A stretch of DNA of 52,645 nucleotides from Caldithrix sp. (GCA_020722685.1 DYKH01000015.1:8133-60777), one strand, 5' to 3'. Counted from the first letter of the stretch, positions 33,422 through 42,249 are shown. The notes: generated by a model not told the origin, from the sequence alone. Numbers and translations: made by a program.

Positions 33422-33922
33422 ATGTCCGACAGACCACATATCATCGTAGATGGATACAACCTTATCCTCCGCACAAAGTTGGTTTCGACAAAGGATGAAA
33501 ATGCTCTGTGGGCGGCGCGAGACGCCCTCCTTGCTCAACTCGAAGCATATCGCAGTGATAAAGAGATTAGAATCACCGTCGTTTTCGATGGGCAAGCCGT
33601 TAAGTTGTTCAATCAGCCCATAAAGTCGGGAGGGATTGAGCTTCTGTTTTCCAAAGCCCCGCAAAAGGCTGACGCGTTGATCAAGAATATGATTGACCGC
33701 GAACGGCAAAGACGAAATATTACTCTCGTGACCTCAGACCGCGCCTTGGCCGACTATGCCCGGGCTTCCGGCTGCGAGACTCGCAGCGTCGAAGAGTTCT
33801 CCCGGCGATGGACCCGTCCAAAGCAGGAGAGCGAGCATGGAGCCAAGTACGGTAAGCCGCTTTCTACTGGAGAAGTCGATGAATGGCTACGACTTTTTGG
33901 ACTGGGGAAAGAGGAACGGTAA
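33422..33922 (+). CDS. NYN-domain (YacP-like) ribonuclease
   Basis: A 166-residue protein. The PIN/NYN fold motifs are in order: HIIVDGYNLI (first catalytic Asp), ITVVFDGQAV, KADALIKNMIDRE and LVTSDRALADYARASGC (last Asp). YacP/Rae1-like members cleave mRNA or ribosome-bound RNA in Bacillus. The ATG directly follows the stop of the GT9 gene (TGA-ATG), so they are co-transcribed. The C-terminal 40 residues are charged. Confidence 0.88.
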   Translation: MSDRPHIIVDGYNLILRTKLVSTKDENALWAARDALLAQLEAYRSDKEIRITVVFDGQAVKLFNQPIKSGGIELLFSKAPQKADALIKNMIDRERQRRNITLVTSDRALADYARASGCETRSVEEFSRRWTRPKQESEHGAKYGKPLSTGEVDEWLRLFGLGKEER

Positions 33923-33997
33923 GAAAAAATGGGAAATATTGGGAGGTTTTGGCAACCCCACAGGATTGCCGTAGCCCATTCAAGACAATAAAAACCG

Positions 33998-35341
33998 ATG
34001 CCATTTACAAAGAGCAAAACTCCGTCTCAACGACGCTTGCTGTTCCGCAGAAAAGCGACGGTTGCTTCCGTCGTGGTGGTCACGTTCTTTTTTCTGCTGT
34101 TTTATAACCTGGGCAGTTACCTGTTTATCAAGCGAATCGGCCGGCATTTAGAGGAGGCGCTCGATGGCCGGCTAAAAACCGCTGCAACGCTATCGACCCA
34201 GATCATCGAGCGTGACTTGGAGGATCTGCATGACACGTCCACTCATTCACTCGTTCGCCTGCTGTTGGCGCAAATTCGCCTGCAAAACGATCTCGAAGCC
34301 GCCTATCTTATTAGCACCCATTTTGACGTGCTCGTGGACTCCCGTCTTGAGCTGGAGTTTCAAGTGAGCCGCGGCTACCTGCGCAACGACAGTACGGCTA
34401 TCCATTCCGCCGACACGGGGGTGATTTCTGTATCATCCCTTCGCACCGTAGCCGGAAATCATTTCAAAAACGTCTATGCCCCTGTGAGCGACATTCTGGG
34501 AAATAGGGCAATCTTGGTTTTAGAAGCCAACGCCGACTTTATGGATATCATCCGGTTTTTCCATCGTGGCCTCCTCATAGGCGCTGTGACCAGTCTGATG
34601 CTGCTGCTTTTGTTGGTGTTTTTCCTTATTGGCGCGACTTCGCTATTCTTGAAAACAGAGGCACAATTACAGCAATCCAGACGCTTGGCCTCCATGGGTC
34701 AAATGGCCGCCACCGTCGCTCACGAGATTCGGAATCCCCTGGGCATCATTAAGAGCACGGCGGATATTTTGCGCGAGCGCCAACAGGAAGCGAGCGGTTC
34801 GACCGAGCTATTCGGCTACATCAATGATGAGATACGCCGGCTCAATCGTTTGGTCGGCGATTTTCTCTCGCTGTCCAGAGAACCGGCGCCAAAGTTGGCC
34901 GAAAATGATCTATGCAAAATCGTTGAAGATGCCGTACATATTTTCCAAGCCGAAGACGGGACTAAGACGGACATTGCTTTGCCGAATAATCGTGAGTCCC
35001 TCCAAGTCGCTTGTGACGCGGATATGCTGCGCCAGGTGATGCTCAATCTTTTTTTGAATTCCGCGCAAGCAATGGACGGCTCCGGGAAAATTTGCGTCGA
35101 AGTAAAGTCTGAAAAGATCAGGGGAAGGCGATTCGCCCAAGTCCGGGTTATGGACTCAGGCAAGGGGATAGAGGGCGACCCGAACGCCATTTTCGAGCCG
35201 TTCTATACCACAAAGGCCCAGGGCACGGGCTTGGGCCTGGCCGTCAGTCGCAATATTATCGAACGGCATGGGGGATGGATGCAAGCGGCAAACCGACTGG
35301 AAGGAGGGGCTGTCGTTGAGTTTTGGTTACCAGCCTCCTGA
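33998..35341 (+). CDS. Sensor histidine kinase (NtrB-type)
   Basis: A 447-residue membrane kinase. TM segments at about 22-44 and 188-213 flank a periplasmic sensor region of about 145 residues without a recognisable ligand domain. The H-box is AATVAHEIRNPLGIIKST with His242; the N-box is LRQVMLNLFLNSAQAMDG, followed by MDSGKGIEGDP and the G2 box GTGLGLAVSRNII. It probably phosphorylates the NtrC-like regulator encoded at 36129. The two genes are separated by 787 bp holding an inverted toxin-antitoxin module. The start codon may also lie a little downstream. Confidence 0.9.
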   Translation: MPFTKSKTPSQRRLLFRRKATVASVVVVTFFFLLFYNLGSYLFIKRIGRHLEEALDGRLKTAATLSTQIIERDLEDLHDTSTHSLVRLLLAQIRLQNDLEAAYLISTHFDVLVDSRLELEFQVSRGYLRNDSTAIHSADTGVISVSSLRTVAGNHFKNVYAPVSDILGNRAILVLEANADFMDIIRFFHRGLLIGAVTSLMLLLLLVFFLIGATSLFLKTEAQLQQSRRLASMGQMAATVAHEIRNPLGIIKSTADILRERQQEASGSTELFGYINDEIRRLNRLVGDFLSLSREPAPKLAENDLCKIVEDAVHIFQAEDGTKTDIALPNNRESLQVACDADMLRQVMLNLFLNSAQAMDGSGKICVEVKSEKIRGRRFAQVRVMDSGKGIEGDPNAIFEPFYTTKAQGTGLGLAVSRNIIERHGGWMQAANRLEGGAVVEFWLPAS

Positions 35342-35386
35342 GCTTGGAAGCGGTTGGGCAACCCAGCTTGGAGTGATTGGAAAGAA

Positions 35387-35779
35387 TCATTCCCAAATGC
35401 ATTGAATGTGTTTGGAAGAACGTAGGTTTGTGTCGTCAGTAAGGATGGGAAGCCTGAGGTATTTGGCAGTCGCAGCGCTTATTCGATCATGAAGCTCAGG
35501 AATGTCATCCACTGTTTGGCCGGTGGAAATGATTCTACCTGTGATGGGAACTTACTGATAGTTGCTGACCGACCTTATGAATTGGATAGTTCTATTCAAG
35601 TCTATGCTGATTCTGCCTTTTTCAGCAAAATATGATACCTCCATCAGGCTCATGCAGGAAACAAAAATTCGATGTTCACCTTGGCCCGCGTCGGGTTTTA
35701 TCCGCTTTGCGTGCTTTCCCAATGGCCTGGTTTGGCTAATATGTAGGACAAATGCAACGGTGTCGGCTAAGTAGTCCAT
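35387..35779 (-). pseudogene. VapC-like PIN-domain toxin gene interrupted by an in-frame TAA
   Basis: The frame from the ATG at 35779 runs 75 codons to a TAA at 35552-35554. The same frame stays open for 54 more codons after the stop, down to TGA at 35387-35389, and reads as the missing C-terminal half of a PIN domain: IPELHDRISAATAKYLRLPI and LTDDTNLRSS. The four acidic active-site positions are all present (YLADT, LMEVS, LHDRI, LTDD). The full product would be about 130 residues, normal for VapC. A single base change such as TTA to TAA would explain the stop. It overlaps the antitoxin gene by 13 bp. Toxin activity is probably lost unless the stop is read through. Confidence 0.8.
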
Positions 35780-36021
35780 TTGCGATCTTTCGATAGGATG
35801 GCGGAGGAAAGCTCTTGCCGGGCCTGTCGAATCTCAGCCTCAAAATCGTCCGGCAGAATGACGGGAACCAGACCAGCAAGCTTCCCGATTCGTTTTGCAG
35901 AGGGGATCGCGGTATTTTTCTTGATAGAGTTGATGTAATTCAGAATATCGGAAAGCTGATCGTCGGATGCTTCCAGCAACTCCTTGTAGATGGCATCTAT
36001 TTTGATCGCTGAGTCGCTCAC
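35767..36021 (-). CDS. Antitoxin of VapBC-like module
   Basis: An 84-residue protein upstream of and overlapping the PIN toxin gene by 13 bp. The N-terminal part is helical (KIDAIYKELLEASDDQLSDI); the C-terminal part, LVPVILPDDFEAEIRQARQE, is probably the toxin-binding tail. The start is a GTG at 36021 with an ideal Shine-Dalgarno (AAAGGAGGT) 7 nt upstream. Antitoxin families of this size (DUF2281-like and relatives) pair with PIN toxins. The intact antitoxin beside an interrupted toxin suggests a decaying module. Confidence 0.7.
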   Translation of the reverse strand: MSDSAIKIDAIYKELLEASDDQLSDILNYINSIKKNTAIPSAKRIGKLAGLVPVILPDDFEAEIRQARQELSSAILSKDRKWTT

Positions 36022-36046
36022 GACTGGACCTCCTTTTGGTAAAGCA

Positions 36047-36072
36047 CGACCAATTCCGACAGGAATTGGTCG
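36047..36072. promoter_or_regulatory. Perfect inverted repeat, likely TA operator
   Basis: CGACCAATTCC-GACA-GGAATTGGTCG, an 11-bp perfect stem with a 4-nt spacer, lies 26 bp upstream of the antitoxin start and 57 bp upstream of the regulator start. TA modules normally repress themselves at such palindromes. It could also form an RNA hairpin in either direction. Confidence 0.55.
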
Positions 36073-36128
36073 ATTACTGAGAAAAAACCAAGCTATTTTT
36101 ATACGAGTGAAAAGAACAGGTTCGACGA

Positions 36129-37469
36129 ATGATGCGAGGAAGGATACTAATTATCGACGACGAACGGCGCATGTGCGCCGTGCTCAAGACTGCGTTGGAA
36201 GATAAAGGCTATGCAGTCACCACCGCCAATAGCGGTGAAGCGGCCATGGCTGCTCTTACCGTCGATCCATTCGACGTGGTCATCAGTGACATCAAGATGC
36301 CGGGGATGAGCGGGCTCGAGGTTCTGGATAAAGTCAAGCAATCCAGTCCGGATACCGAGGTGCTCTTGATGACGGCTTACGCCGACGCGCAAACAGCCGT
36401 AGAAGCGATGAAAAAGGGCGCTTTTGATTATCTCATCAAGCCTTTTGAGATCGATGAGCTGCGCATCAAGGTACGTCAAATCATAGAAAGAGGCCAGCTC
36501 AAGGATGAAAATCGCGATCTCAAGCAACAGCTAAAAAGGCGGTACTCGCTGGAGAACATGGTCGGCAAAAGCGGGGTCATGCAAAAGGTGTATCAATTGG
36601 TAGAAAAGGTTGCTTCCAGCGACGCGACGGTTTTAGTGCGTGGAGAAAGTGGCACCGGCAAAGAATTGGTCGCCCAAGCCATCCATCAATTGAGCAAGCG
36701 CAATTCCGAGCCGTTCGTGGCCGTGAACTGTGGTGCGCTGCCGGAAAGCCTTTTGGAAAGCGAACTGTTCGGACACGAACGCGGGGCCTTTACCGGCGCA
36801 GAAAAACAAAAGCTGGGACGGTTCGAGTTAGCCGGTCAGGGAACAATCTTCTTGGATGAGATCGGCGATATTACTCCGGCCACCCAGATCAAGCTCTTGC
36901 GCGTGCTGCAAGCCCGGGAAATTGTGCGTGTCGGCGGCACTGAAACCATCCGCGTTCAGGCCCGCACCGTCGCCGCGACCAATCGTAATTTGGAAGAAGC
37001 GGTTAAGAGCCATCAATTTCGCGAGGATTTGTATTATCGCATCAATGTTTTTCCCATCATGCTGCCTCCCCTGCGCGAGCGCAAGGAAGACATTCCGGAA
37101 TTGGTGGCGCACTTTCTCCAGCGACAAAATGCCGTTCCGGATGCCATCGAATCCAAAGCGCTCAAGCTGCTCATGGAATATGCTTGGCCCGGCAACGTGC
37201 GCGAGTTGGAAAACGTGATCGAACGCGCCCTGATCATGGCAGGCGGAAAAGCGATCAGTGTCAAGGACCTTCCGCCGCATTTGCGCGGAGAGGCTGAGAT
37301 GCCGATTACTATTCATCTGGGCGAGGACGAGCTAATGACAATCGACGAAATGCAGCGCCGGATGATCCAGAAGGCGTTGGTTAAGACAGAGGGCAACAAG
37401 ACCAAGGCGGCCAAGCTACTGGGAATCACTCGGCGGCAGATCTATTCGATGATGGAAAGACTCTCTTAG
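36129..37469 (+). CDS. NtrC-family sigma-54-dependent response regulator
   Basis: A 446-residue protein with three domains. The receiver domain (1-120) has ILIIDDERR, the phosphoacceptor Asp54 in VISDIKMPG, and Lys104 in YLIKPF. The AAA+ sigma-54 activator domain (about 140-375) has Walker A GESGTGKE (residues 172-179), the sigma-54 contact motif ERGAFTGAEKQ (GAFTGA at 219-224), IFLDEIGD and REDLYYRINVFPI. A Fis-type HTH ends the protein (GNKTKAAKLLGITRRQIYSM). It probably partners the kinase at 33998. A candidate sigma-54 promoter lies 115 bp after its stop. Two ATG codons are adjacent at the start. Confidence 0.93.
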   Translation: MMRGRILIIDDERRMCAVLKTALEDKGYAVTTANSGEAAMAALTVDPFDVVISDIKMPGMSGLEVLDKVKQSSPDTEVLLMTAYADAQTAVEAMKKGAFDYLIKPFEIDELRIKVRQIIERGQLKDENRDLKQQLKRRYSLENMVGKSGVMQKVYQLVEKVASSDATVLVRGESGTGKELVAQAIHQLSKRNSEPFVAVNCGALPESLLESELFGHERGAFTGAEKQKLGRFELAGQGTIFLDEIGDITPATQIKLLRVLQAREIVRVGGTETIRVQARTVAATNRNLEEAVKSHQFREDLYYRINVFPIMLPPLRERKEDIPELVAHFLQRQNAVPDAIESKALKLLMEYAWPGNVRELENVIERALIMAGGKAISVKDLPPHLRGEAEMPITIHLGEDELMTIDEMQRRMIQKALVKTEGNKTKAAKLLGITRRQIYSMMERLS

Positions 37470-37508
37470 CCCTCGTTCTGGTTGGCTGACGTCACGACCT
37501 GTCTGCGC

Positions 37509-37575
37509 ATACACCCAGCCAAAGCCGGGTGTTAGTGGGCGGTGTATCCCCTCGGCACCTCGTTTCCCCGAGGTG
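37509..37575. repeat. Inverted repeats upstream of the sigma-54 site (possible enhancers or terminator)
   Basis: ATACACC (37509-37515) and GGTGTAT (37541-37547) are inverted copies; CACCTCG (37556-37562) and CGAGGTG (37569-37575) form a perfect 7-bp hairpin. The 15-mer at 37537-37551 recurs inverted at 52351-52365, so at least part is a dispersed repeat. The second hairpin, followed by AAGGCTTTT, could end the regulator transcript. Confidence 0.4.
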
Positions 37576-37583
37576 AAGGCTTT

Positions 37584-37599
37584 TGGCACGATAATGGCA
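37584..37599 (+). promoter_or_regulatory. Candidate sigma-54 promoter
   Basis: TGGCAC-N5-TGGCA matches the -24/-12 consensus TGGCAC-N5-TTGCA at all but one position, with the invariant -24 GG and -12 GC and correct spacing. It lies just after an NtrC-type activator gene and points toward the barrel gene at 37996, leaving a leader of about 385 nt. Confidence 0.55.
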
Positions 37600-37995
37600 A
37601 AGGACTGAAAAGTGCTGACAAATTGTTTGGGTGATAGGTAACAATCATCAGAGTACGTTGCCATAGTCACCTAATTATTTTGGTGTTGCTTCCTGGTGAT
37701 CGCATCTCCCTTATTTGCCTGACTGTGGCTTGTTGGTAACGAGGTGCGGCAAAAATTACCCAAACGGTCTTTTCAGCCGGGGCCATCGCATCTTCCAGAT
37801 TCGCATCTTCGCCTGCTTCCATTTCTGCAATCTCGGTAAGCAATTTTCGCTTTGTACAGGTCCCAAATCGAGCTATATGAAGCTGAGTTGGAATTCAATA
37901 AGCCGCTCAGTAAGATGTCTCAACTGCTTTGAGAAACCGAGTTCGTCTCGCCTCTTTCTCGGCTGCAGGGTTCAAATAGGGAGATACCTTCGAGC

Positions 37996-39456
37996 ATGAA
38001 AAAGCGTTTAATATTTCTCATTGTGCTCTTTCAACTCAAGCAAGCGCTGCCGCAATCCACCATGCAAAGCGGCGTCGCCTTCATGAACGTCGGCAATGTA
38101 GATTTGCAGTGTTCGTTTTTCTGGCAGCCTTTCTCAAGATTCGGACATGCTTTGAGCTACAAGGCGACCGATTCCTGGGATATCTGGGATAATCCTGCCA
38201 GCTTGGTCGCTTTTAACGACCCTTACTTCAGTCTTAGCTTCCAGCCACAAGTAGGCGTTGAGCCGACTTCTTATTATGATGTGGACTCGGCGGTTCGCAG
38301 TCGGGTCAACTACACCATCCGCAATTATCGTTTGCCGTACACAAGAGTGCAATATCCGCGGCTTGCCTTGCAGTTAGGGCAAGAAGGCGGAATTTACGGA
38401 TTTCAAGCTGCCTACCCGCTACGGACAGGAAATAGGTACACGGTCGTATCGTTAGAAATCGGCCAGCCGTTTTGGCTGGACTTGCACGGCAGCAGCACCG
38501 GCTTTTCCGCGCTTCTGGAGGCCACCAATGGCGATGTGAATCCGAATGACGACATCCACCTGAATGTGGATGGGCATCTTCAAGTGGATTTTCAGGCTGC
38601 GGCAACAAATTACAAAGTAGGTTTCTCGCAGCAGTTGAGCGACAAAGCTGCCATTGGTTTTCGACTTTCTCAGCTCAATCTGTACACCTACATCGATGGC
38701 TATGCCCTCCTAAATGGCGCTATCGGCACGGTCGGCATGTCTTCGGCTTTTAATGATCCGAACGATCCGCGTATCAATTTTGCGAACGGTGAGACCAACA
38801 GGTTGGATCAATCATTGTACATGAAGTTTCGCGGCTCAGGCTGGCAATTTAACACCGGCATGCTTTATCGTCCCACGCCCAGCCTGACATTTGGGTTGGA
38901 CCTCGGCCTTAACACCCCCGCCGTGCTGAAGGGACAGATGAATGTCACGCAGCACGTCATCCCGGCCCTCAATGCAGACGCCTTCTTTTCCGACGATCCA
39001 ACTGCAGAGTTGATTGACGGCAGCAAGCTGGATTTGATGAGGTTGACCTTGACCAAAAAGGTCGACAATCCCACCAGCAATCGCTTGATAATTAGTTTTC
39101 CATCTTCTCTCGGCTTTCAGGCTTCCTATCAGGGGCGACTATTCGAGTCCACTGTGTCGTTGCGAAAATATGCCGGTTATTTTGGCTATGACTTTTTGCA
39201 TGAACGGCGTGGAATAAAGTTGCATTACAGCACCACCTTGGATGTTTCCTTGAGCATGTTCACACTATCGCTCGGCGGTATGAGAGGGGAGGTTTTCTGC
39301 GACAAGGAGGGTCGAAAGGAAAAAATGATGGAGCTTTGGATTCCCAGTGCATCGTTCGAGCTGGCCTTTTTTATTGCTAATCGGTATCAGGTGAGCAACA
39401 AGTTATTTTTCGCTCCGACCCCTGGCTTTGGCTCCAAGCTGGGATACTTTTTTTGA
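37996..39456 (+). CDS. Outer-membrane beta-barrel protein (PorV/OmpP1-like)
   Basis: A 486-residue exported protein with a signal peptide (MKKRLIFLIVLFQLKQALPQ). The mature start contains SYKATDSWDIWDNPASLVAF, matching the NPA motif of PorV/UPF0164 and FadL-like barrels of the FCB group. The rest alternates amphipathic strands and ends in an aromatic residue (KLGYFF), as outer-membrane barrels do. Function is unknown: transporter, T9SS partner (PorV shuttles cargo) or porin are possible. It lies downstream of a candidate sigma-54 promoter, which suggests control by the adjacent NtrC-type regulator. Confidence 0.75.
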   Translation: MKKRLIFLIVLFQLKQALPQSTMQSGVAFMNVGNVDLQCSFFWQPFSRFGHALSYKATDSWDIWDNPASLVAFNDPYFSLSFQPQVGVEPTSYYDVDSAVRSRVNYTIRNYRLPYTRVQYPRLALQLGQEGGIYGFQAAYPLRTGNRYTVVSLEIGQPFWLDLHGSSTGFSALLEATNGDVNPNDDIHLNVDGHLQVDFQAAATNYKVGFSQQLSDKAAIGFRLSQLNLYTYIDGYALLNGAIGTVGMSSAFNDPNDPRINFANGETNRLDQSLYMKFRGSGWQFNTGMLYRPTPSLTFGLDLGLNTPAVLKGQMNVTQHVIPALNADAFFSDDPTAELIDGSKLDLMRLTLTKKVDNPTSNRLIISFPSSLGFQASYQGRLFESTVSLRKYAGYFGYDFLHERRGIKLHYSTTLDVSLSMFTLSLGGMRGEVFCDKEGRKEKMMELWIPSASFELAFFIANRYQVSNKLFFAPTPGFGSKLGYFF

Positions 39457-39845
39457 TTTGCACCCCAAGGGGGACCAGCTCAATCTAAACTGTTGCATTG
39501 TTGGGGAAAACATTCCTTTCCACAATTTCCCCTGCCCACCACGGTTTGTTCCATTGCGGATTCTTACCCCAAAGCGAGTCTCGTGACAGCGGGCTCTATT
39601 CCGCATTCGTTGGTCGACTGCCGGGTTCGGGGCACATGGCTCTCAAGCCGTAATCCTTGCATGTCGTATAATTTTTGCTATATTTGTCCGACGCGAAGTG
39701 TCGAGGCGCACCTGATTGATCTGTGGCTCGATTTCGCGAGTAGATTGACTGTCAGACCATCTGCCGCAGAATGGCGCTGATGTGCTTTCGCAGTTCCGTT
39801 TTGTTCCCGCGCAGTGTAGCTGATCTCGCATCCAAGCTTGAACAG
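39457..39845. other. 389-bp intergenic region before the second glycan cluster
   Basis: Contains the promoter candidate at 39657-39686 and no supported gene. The frame running from 39771 into the GT4 gene is an N-terminal extension without coding character. Confidence 0.4.
39657..39686 (+). promoter_or_regulatory. Candidate promoter of second glycan cluster, TTG-N19-TATATTTG
   Basis: TTG (39657-39659), 19 nt, TATATTTG (39679-39686): a full match to the Bacteroidota TAnnTTTG element at the standard spacing. It lies 160 bp upstream of the GT4 start. Confidence 0.55.
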
Positions 39846-41060
39846 ATGACAATTCTGTACCTGAGTCAATATTTCCCACCGGAAGTTGGGGCGACGCAAA
39901 CGCGTGCGCTGGAGATGGCAACCCATTTGGCTCGTCAAGGCCACTCGGTGACCGTTTTGACGGAGTTTCCAAATCATCCTAAGGGTGTGATTCCTGCTCA
40001 TTATCGCGGGCGCTGCTTCGAGTATGAGCGCCTCAAAAGAATCGATGTGATCAGGACTTGGGTATTTGCCCGAGCAAAGAAAACTTTTTACACGCGCATG
40101 GGACTTTACCTGAGCTTCATGCTGACTGCAAGCGTCATTGGCAGCATGCTGCGAGGAAAGTACGATATCGTCTATGCGACTTCGCCGCCTTTTTTTGTGG
40201 GAGCTGCAGGCTTGTGGCTGAGCCGGCAGAAGTCCGCCAAATTTGTCTTTGAGGTGCGCGACCTTTGGCCGCAAACCGCTGTCGAATTGGGCGAGTTGCA
40301 CAATCCGCACTTTATTCACTGGGCAGAACAATTGGAAAAGGTTTTTTACGAACGCGCCGAACGGATCATCGCGGTCACTCAAGGGATTCATGACAGTTTG
40401 TTGAGCAGGGGATACGAGCCGCCAAAGCTCCGGCTGGTTTCGAACGGGACGAACACCGAACTCTTTTTCAATCACGGTAATCGTCTGCGCGACAAGCTCG
40501 GATTGAAAGACAAATTTGTAGTTTTGTATGCAGGCATCTTTGGCATCGCCCAAGGAATGGAGCAGCTTGTGGAGGTAGTCGAACGCCTCAAGCCTTCCCA
40601 TGACATTCACTTTCTTTTCATTGGCGAAGGTCCCGTCAAGCAAAAGGTGTTGGAGCTGCAAAGAGACAAGGGCCTGGTCAATCTGACTGTTCTGGATGAA
40701 ATTCCACGGGAACAGATCGCTGCTTACATATCCGCTGCGGATTGCTGCTTGGTGCCGTTGAAAAAAAAGCCACTCTTTTTAGGCGCATTGCCCTCCAAAA
40801 TGTTCGACTTTATGGCCTGCGAACGTCCCGTCATTGTCAGCGTCGATGGAGAGGCTCGGCGAATTGTGGAGCAGTCCGGGGCCGGAATATTCGTGGAGCC
40901 GGAGAATACCGAGCAGATGATTGCCGCTATCCAGCAGTTGAAAGATTCGCCAGAGAAGCGCCGGCGCATGGGGCAAGCCGGACGGACGCTGGTGCAGAGC
41001 CGGTTTTCTCGACGACAACAGGCGCTGAAATTGGAGGCCATTCTGCAGGAGATTGCATGA
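39846..41060 (+). CDS. Glycosyltransferase family 4, WbuB-like
   Basis: The start is the ATG at 39846 (MTILYLSQYFPPEVGATQTR), since the family motif begins there; the frame extends upstream to 39771 without support. The 404-residue protein has YFPPEVGATQTRALEMATHL, TEFPNHPKGVIPAHY, VFEVRDLWPQTAVELGEL, the donor domain VVLYAGIFGIAQGMEQLVEV and FDFMACERPVIVSVDGEARR. This is the pattern of WbuB-type exopolysaccharide and O-antigen transferases, often adding fucosamine-type sugars. The lipid-carrier transferase gene that follows supports a role in building a lipid-linked oligosaccharide. Confidence 0.9.
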   Translation: MTILYLSQYFPPEVGATQTRALEMATHLARQGHSVTVLTEFPNHPKGVIPAHYRGRCFEYERLKRIDVIRTWVFARAKKTFYTRMGLYLSFMLTASVIGSMLRGKYDIVYATSPPFFVGAAGLWLSRQKSAKFVFEVRDLWPQTAVELGELHNPHFIHWAEQLEKVFYERAERIIAVTQGIHDSLLSRGYEPPKLRLVSNGTNTELFFNHGNRLRDKLGLKDKFVVLYAGIFGIAQGMEQLVEVVERLKPSHDIHFLFIGEGPVKQKVLELQRDKGLVNLTVLDEIPREQIAAYISAADCCLVPLKKKPLFLGALPSKMFDFMACERPVIVSVDGEARRIVEQSGAGIFVEPENTEQMIAAIQQLKDSPEKRRRMGQAGRTLVQSRFSRRQQALKLEAILQEIA

Positions 41061-41160
41061 TCCGGGTTGCCAATTTTGATCTGAGAATCATGCGTTCGCA
41101 CCATCACGCCATGAACCAGACGGTTTGGATTTTATCGCTCGCTGGGAGTAAAGCAGACTT

Positions 41161-42249
41161 ATGAGATTCGTTCTCTACTTTGTGGTTTTCGGCGAAACCT
41201 TCATCTTGTCGTATCTATTGATGCCTTGGCTGATTCGCCTGGCACTGCGCTGGAATGTTGTCGACCGGCCGGGACAGCGAAAAATTCACCAAGAGTCCAA
41301 ACCGCTGCTCGGTGGTGTGGGCATATTTTCGAGCTTTTTCTTGGTGGTGGTTGGCAACATTCTTGGCTTTGAGTTTCTCCGACGAGTAACCGAATTTCCG
41401 GCAAGCCTGCAGACGATGGTTCGAATTAGTCCCCTGCTTTCGGCGGTTCTGCCCAAATTGGTGCTGATTTTGGCTGGAGGATTTCTTATCCATTTGCTTG
41501 GGCTCCTGGATGATATCTTCAAAGAGAGATTATCATACAAGCTCAAGTTCGTCGTGCAAATTATCGTCGTGCTCATCGTGGCAATTGGCGGCGTGCGCAC
41601 ATCTTTCATGCCGGGAAGGATTCTGGATATCGTCCTCACGACTTTGTGGATTGTCGGCATCACCAACAGCTTTAATTTGCTGGACAATTTGGATGGCTTG
41701 ACGGCCGGCATCTCGGTTATTTCTGCGAGCATATTTTTCGCTATAGCGGTTTTGCAAGGGCAGATATTTTTCGCCTTTATTTTGGCCGCAGTTGCCGGGG
41801 CAGGTTTTGGCTTTTTGCTGTGCAACTTTTTCCCGTCCAAGTTGTTCATGGGTGATAGCGGCAGCTTATTTCTTGGCTACATGTTCGGCGCTTTGTCAGT
41901 GACGGGCTCTTACGTCGTGGATTCGAGCGCTTCGCACTTGCCGGTGCTCATGCCGATTCTGGTTTTGAGCATTCCGTTGTATGACACGTTCTCGGTCATG
42001 TTCATTCGCTGGCGGGAAGGACGGCCCTTGTTTTTGGGTGACAAACGGCACTTTTCCCACCGGCTTTTGGAGCTGGGTATGAGCCATCGCAATGCCGTCG
42101 TGTTTATTTATTTGGTCAGCTTTTGTGTAGGAGTCGCCGCCATGCTGTTGCCGTATGTTTCTTTGGCAGCCAGCATGTTGCTGCTCACGCAGGCTGTGAT
42201 CGTTTATGTTCTCATAACCATTCTCACTAGCCATGGTCATCGCGCTTGA
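41161..42249 (+). CDS. MraY/WecA/TagO-family undecaprenyl-phosphate sugar-1-phosphate transferase
   Basis: A 362-residue membrane protein with about ten TM segments. Cytoplasmic motifs: DRPGQRKIHQESKPLLGGVG (family hallmark), LLGLLDDIFKERLSYKLK (DD motif for Mg), SFNLLDNLDGLTAGISVISA (NxxNxxDGLDG equivalent), FPSKLFMGDSGSLFLGY and KRHFSHRLLELG (the HxH-type loop). Together these point to the WecA/TagO group rather than MraY, which starts peptidoglycan synthesis. It probably begins a surface glycan by loading GlcNAc-1-P or a similar sugar on undecaprenyl phosphate, with the adjacent GT4 adding the next sugar. Confidence 0.92.
   Translation: MRFVLYFVVFGETFILSYLLMPWLIRLALRWNVVDRPGQRKIHQESKPLLGGVGIFSSFFLVVVGNILGFEFLRRVTEFPASLQTMVRISPLLSAVLPKLVLILAGGFLIHLLGLLDDIFKERLSYKLKFVVQIIVVLIVAIGGVRTSFMPGRILDIVLTTLWIVGITNSFNLLDNLDGLTAGISVISASIFFAIAVLQGQIFFAFILAAVAGAGFGFLLCNFFPSKLFMGDSGSLFLGYMFGALSVTGSYVVDSSASHLPVLMPILVLSIPLYDTFSVMFIRWREGRPLFLGDKRHFSHRLLELGMSHRNAVVFIYLVSFCVGVAAMLLPYVSLAASMLLLTQAVIVYVLITILTSHGHRA

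Larger units (their letters stand above)
37470..37995. other. 526-bp intergenic region before the barrel gene
   Basis: Holds the inverted repeats and sigma-54 site listed separately. A 94-codon frame from 37715 ends ATGA-overlapping the barrel gene start, but its Cys/Ser/Arg-rich content is not protein-like. No other gene is visible in 37600-37995, so a long untranslated leader or a small RNA is possible. Confidence 0.4.

Noticed and set aside
37715..37999. 94-codon frame overlapping the barrel gene start by ATGA
   Set aside because: Composition rich in Cys, Ser and Arg with no domain-like segment; it starts with TTG without Shine-Dalgarno.
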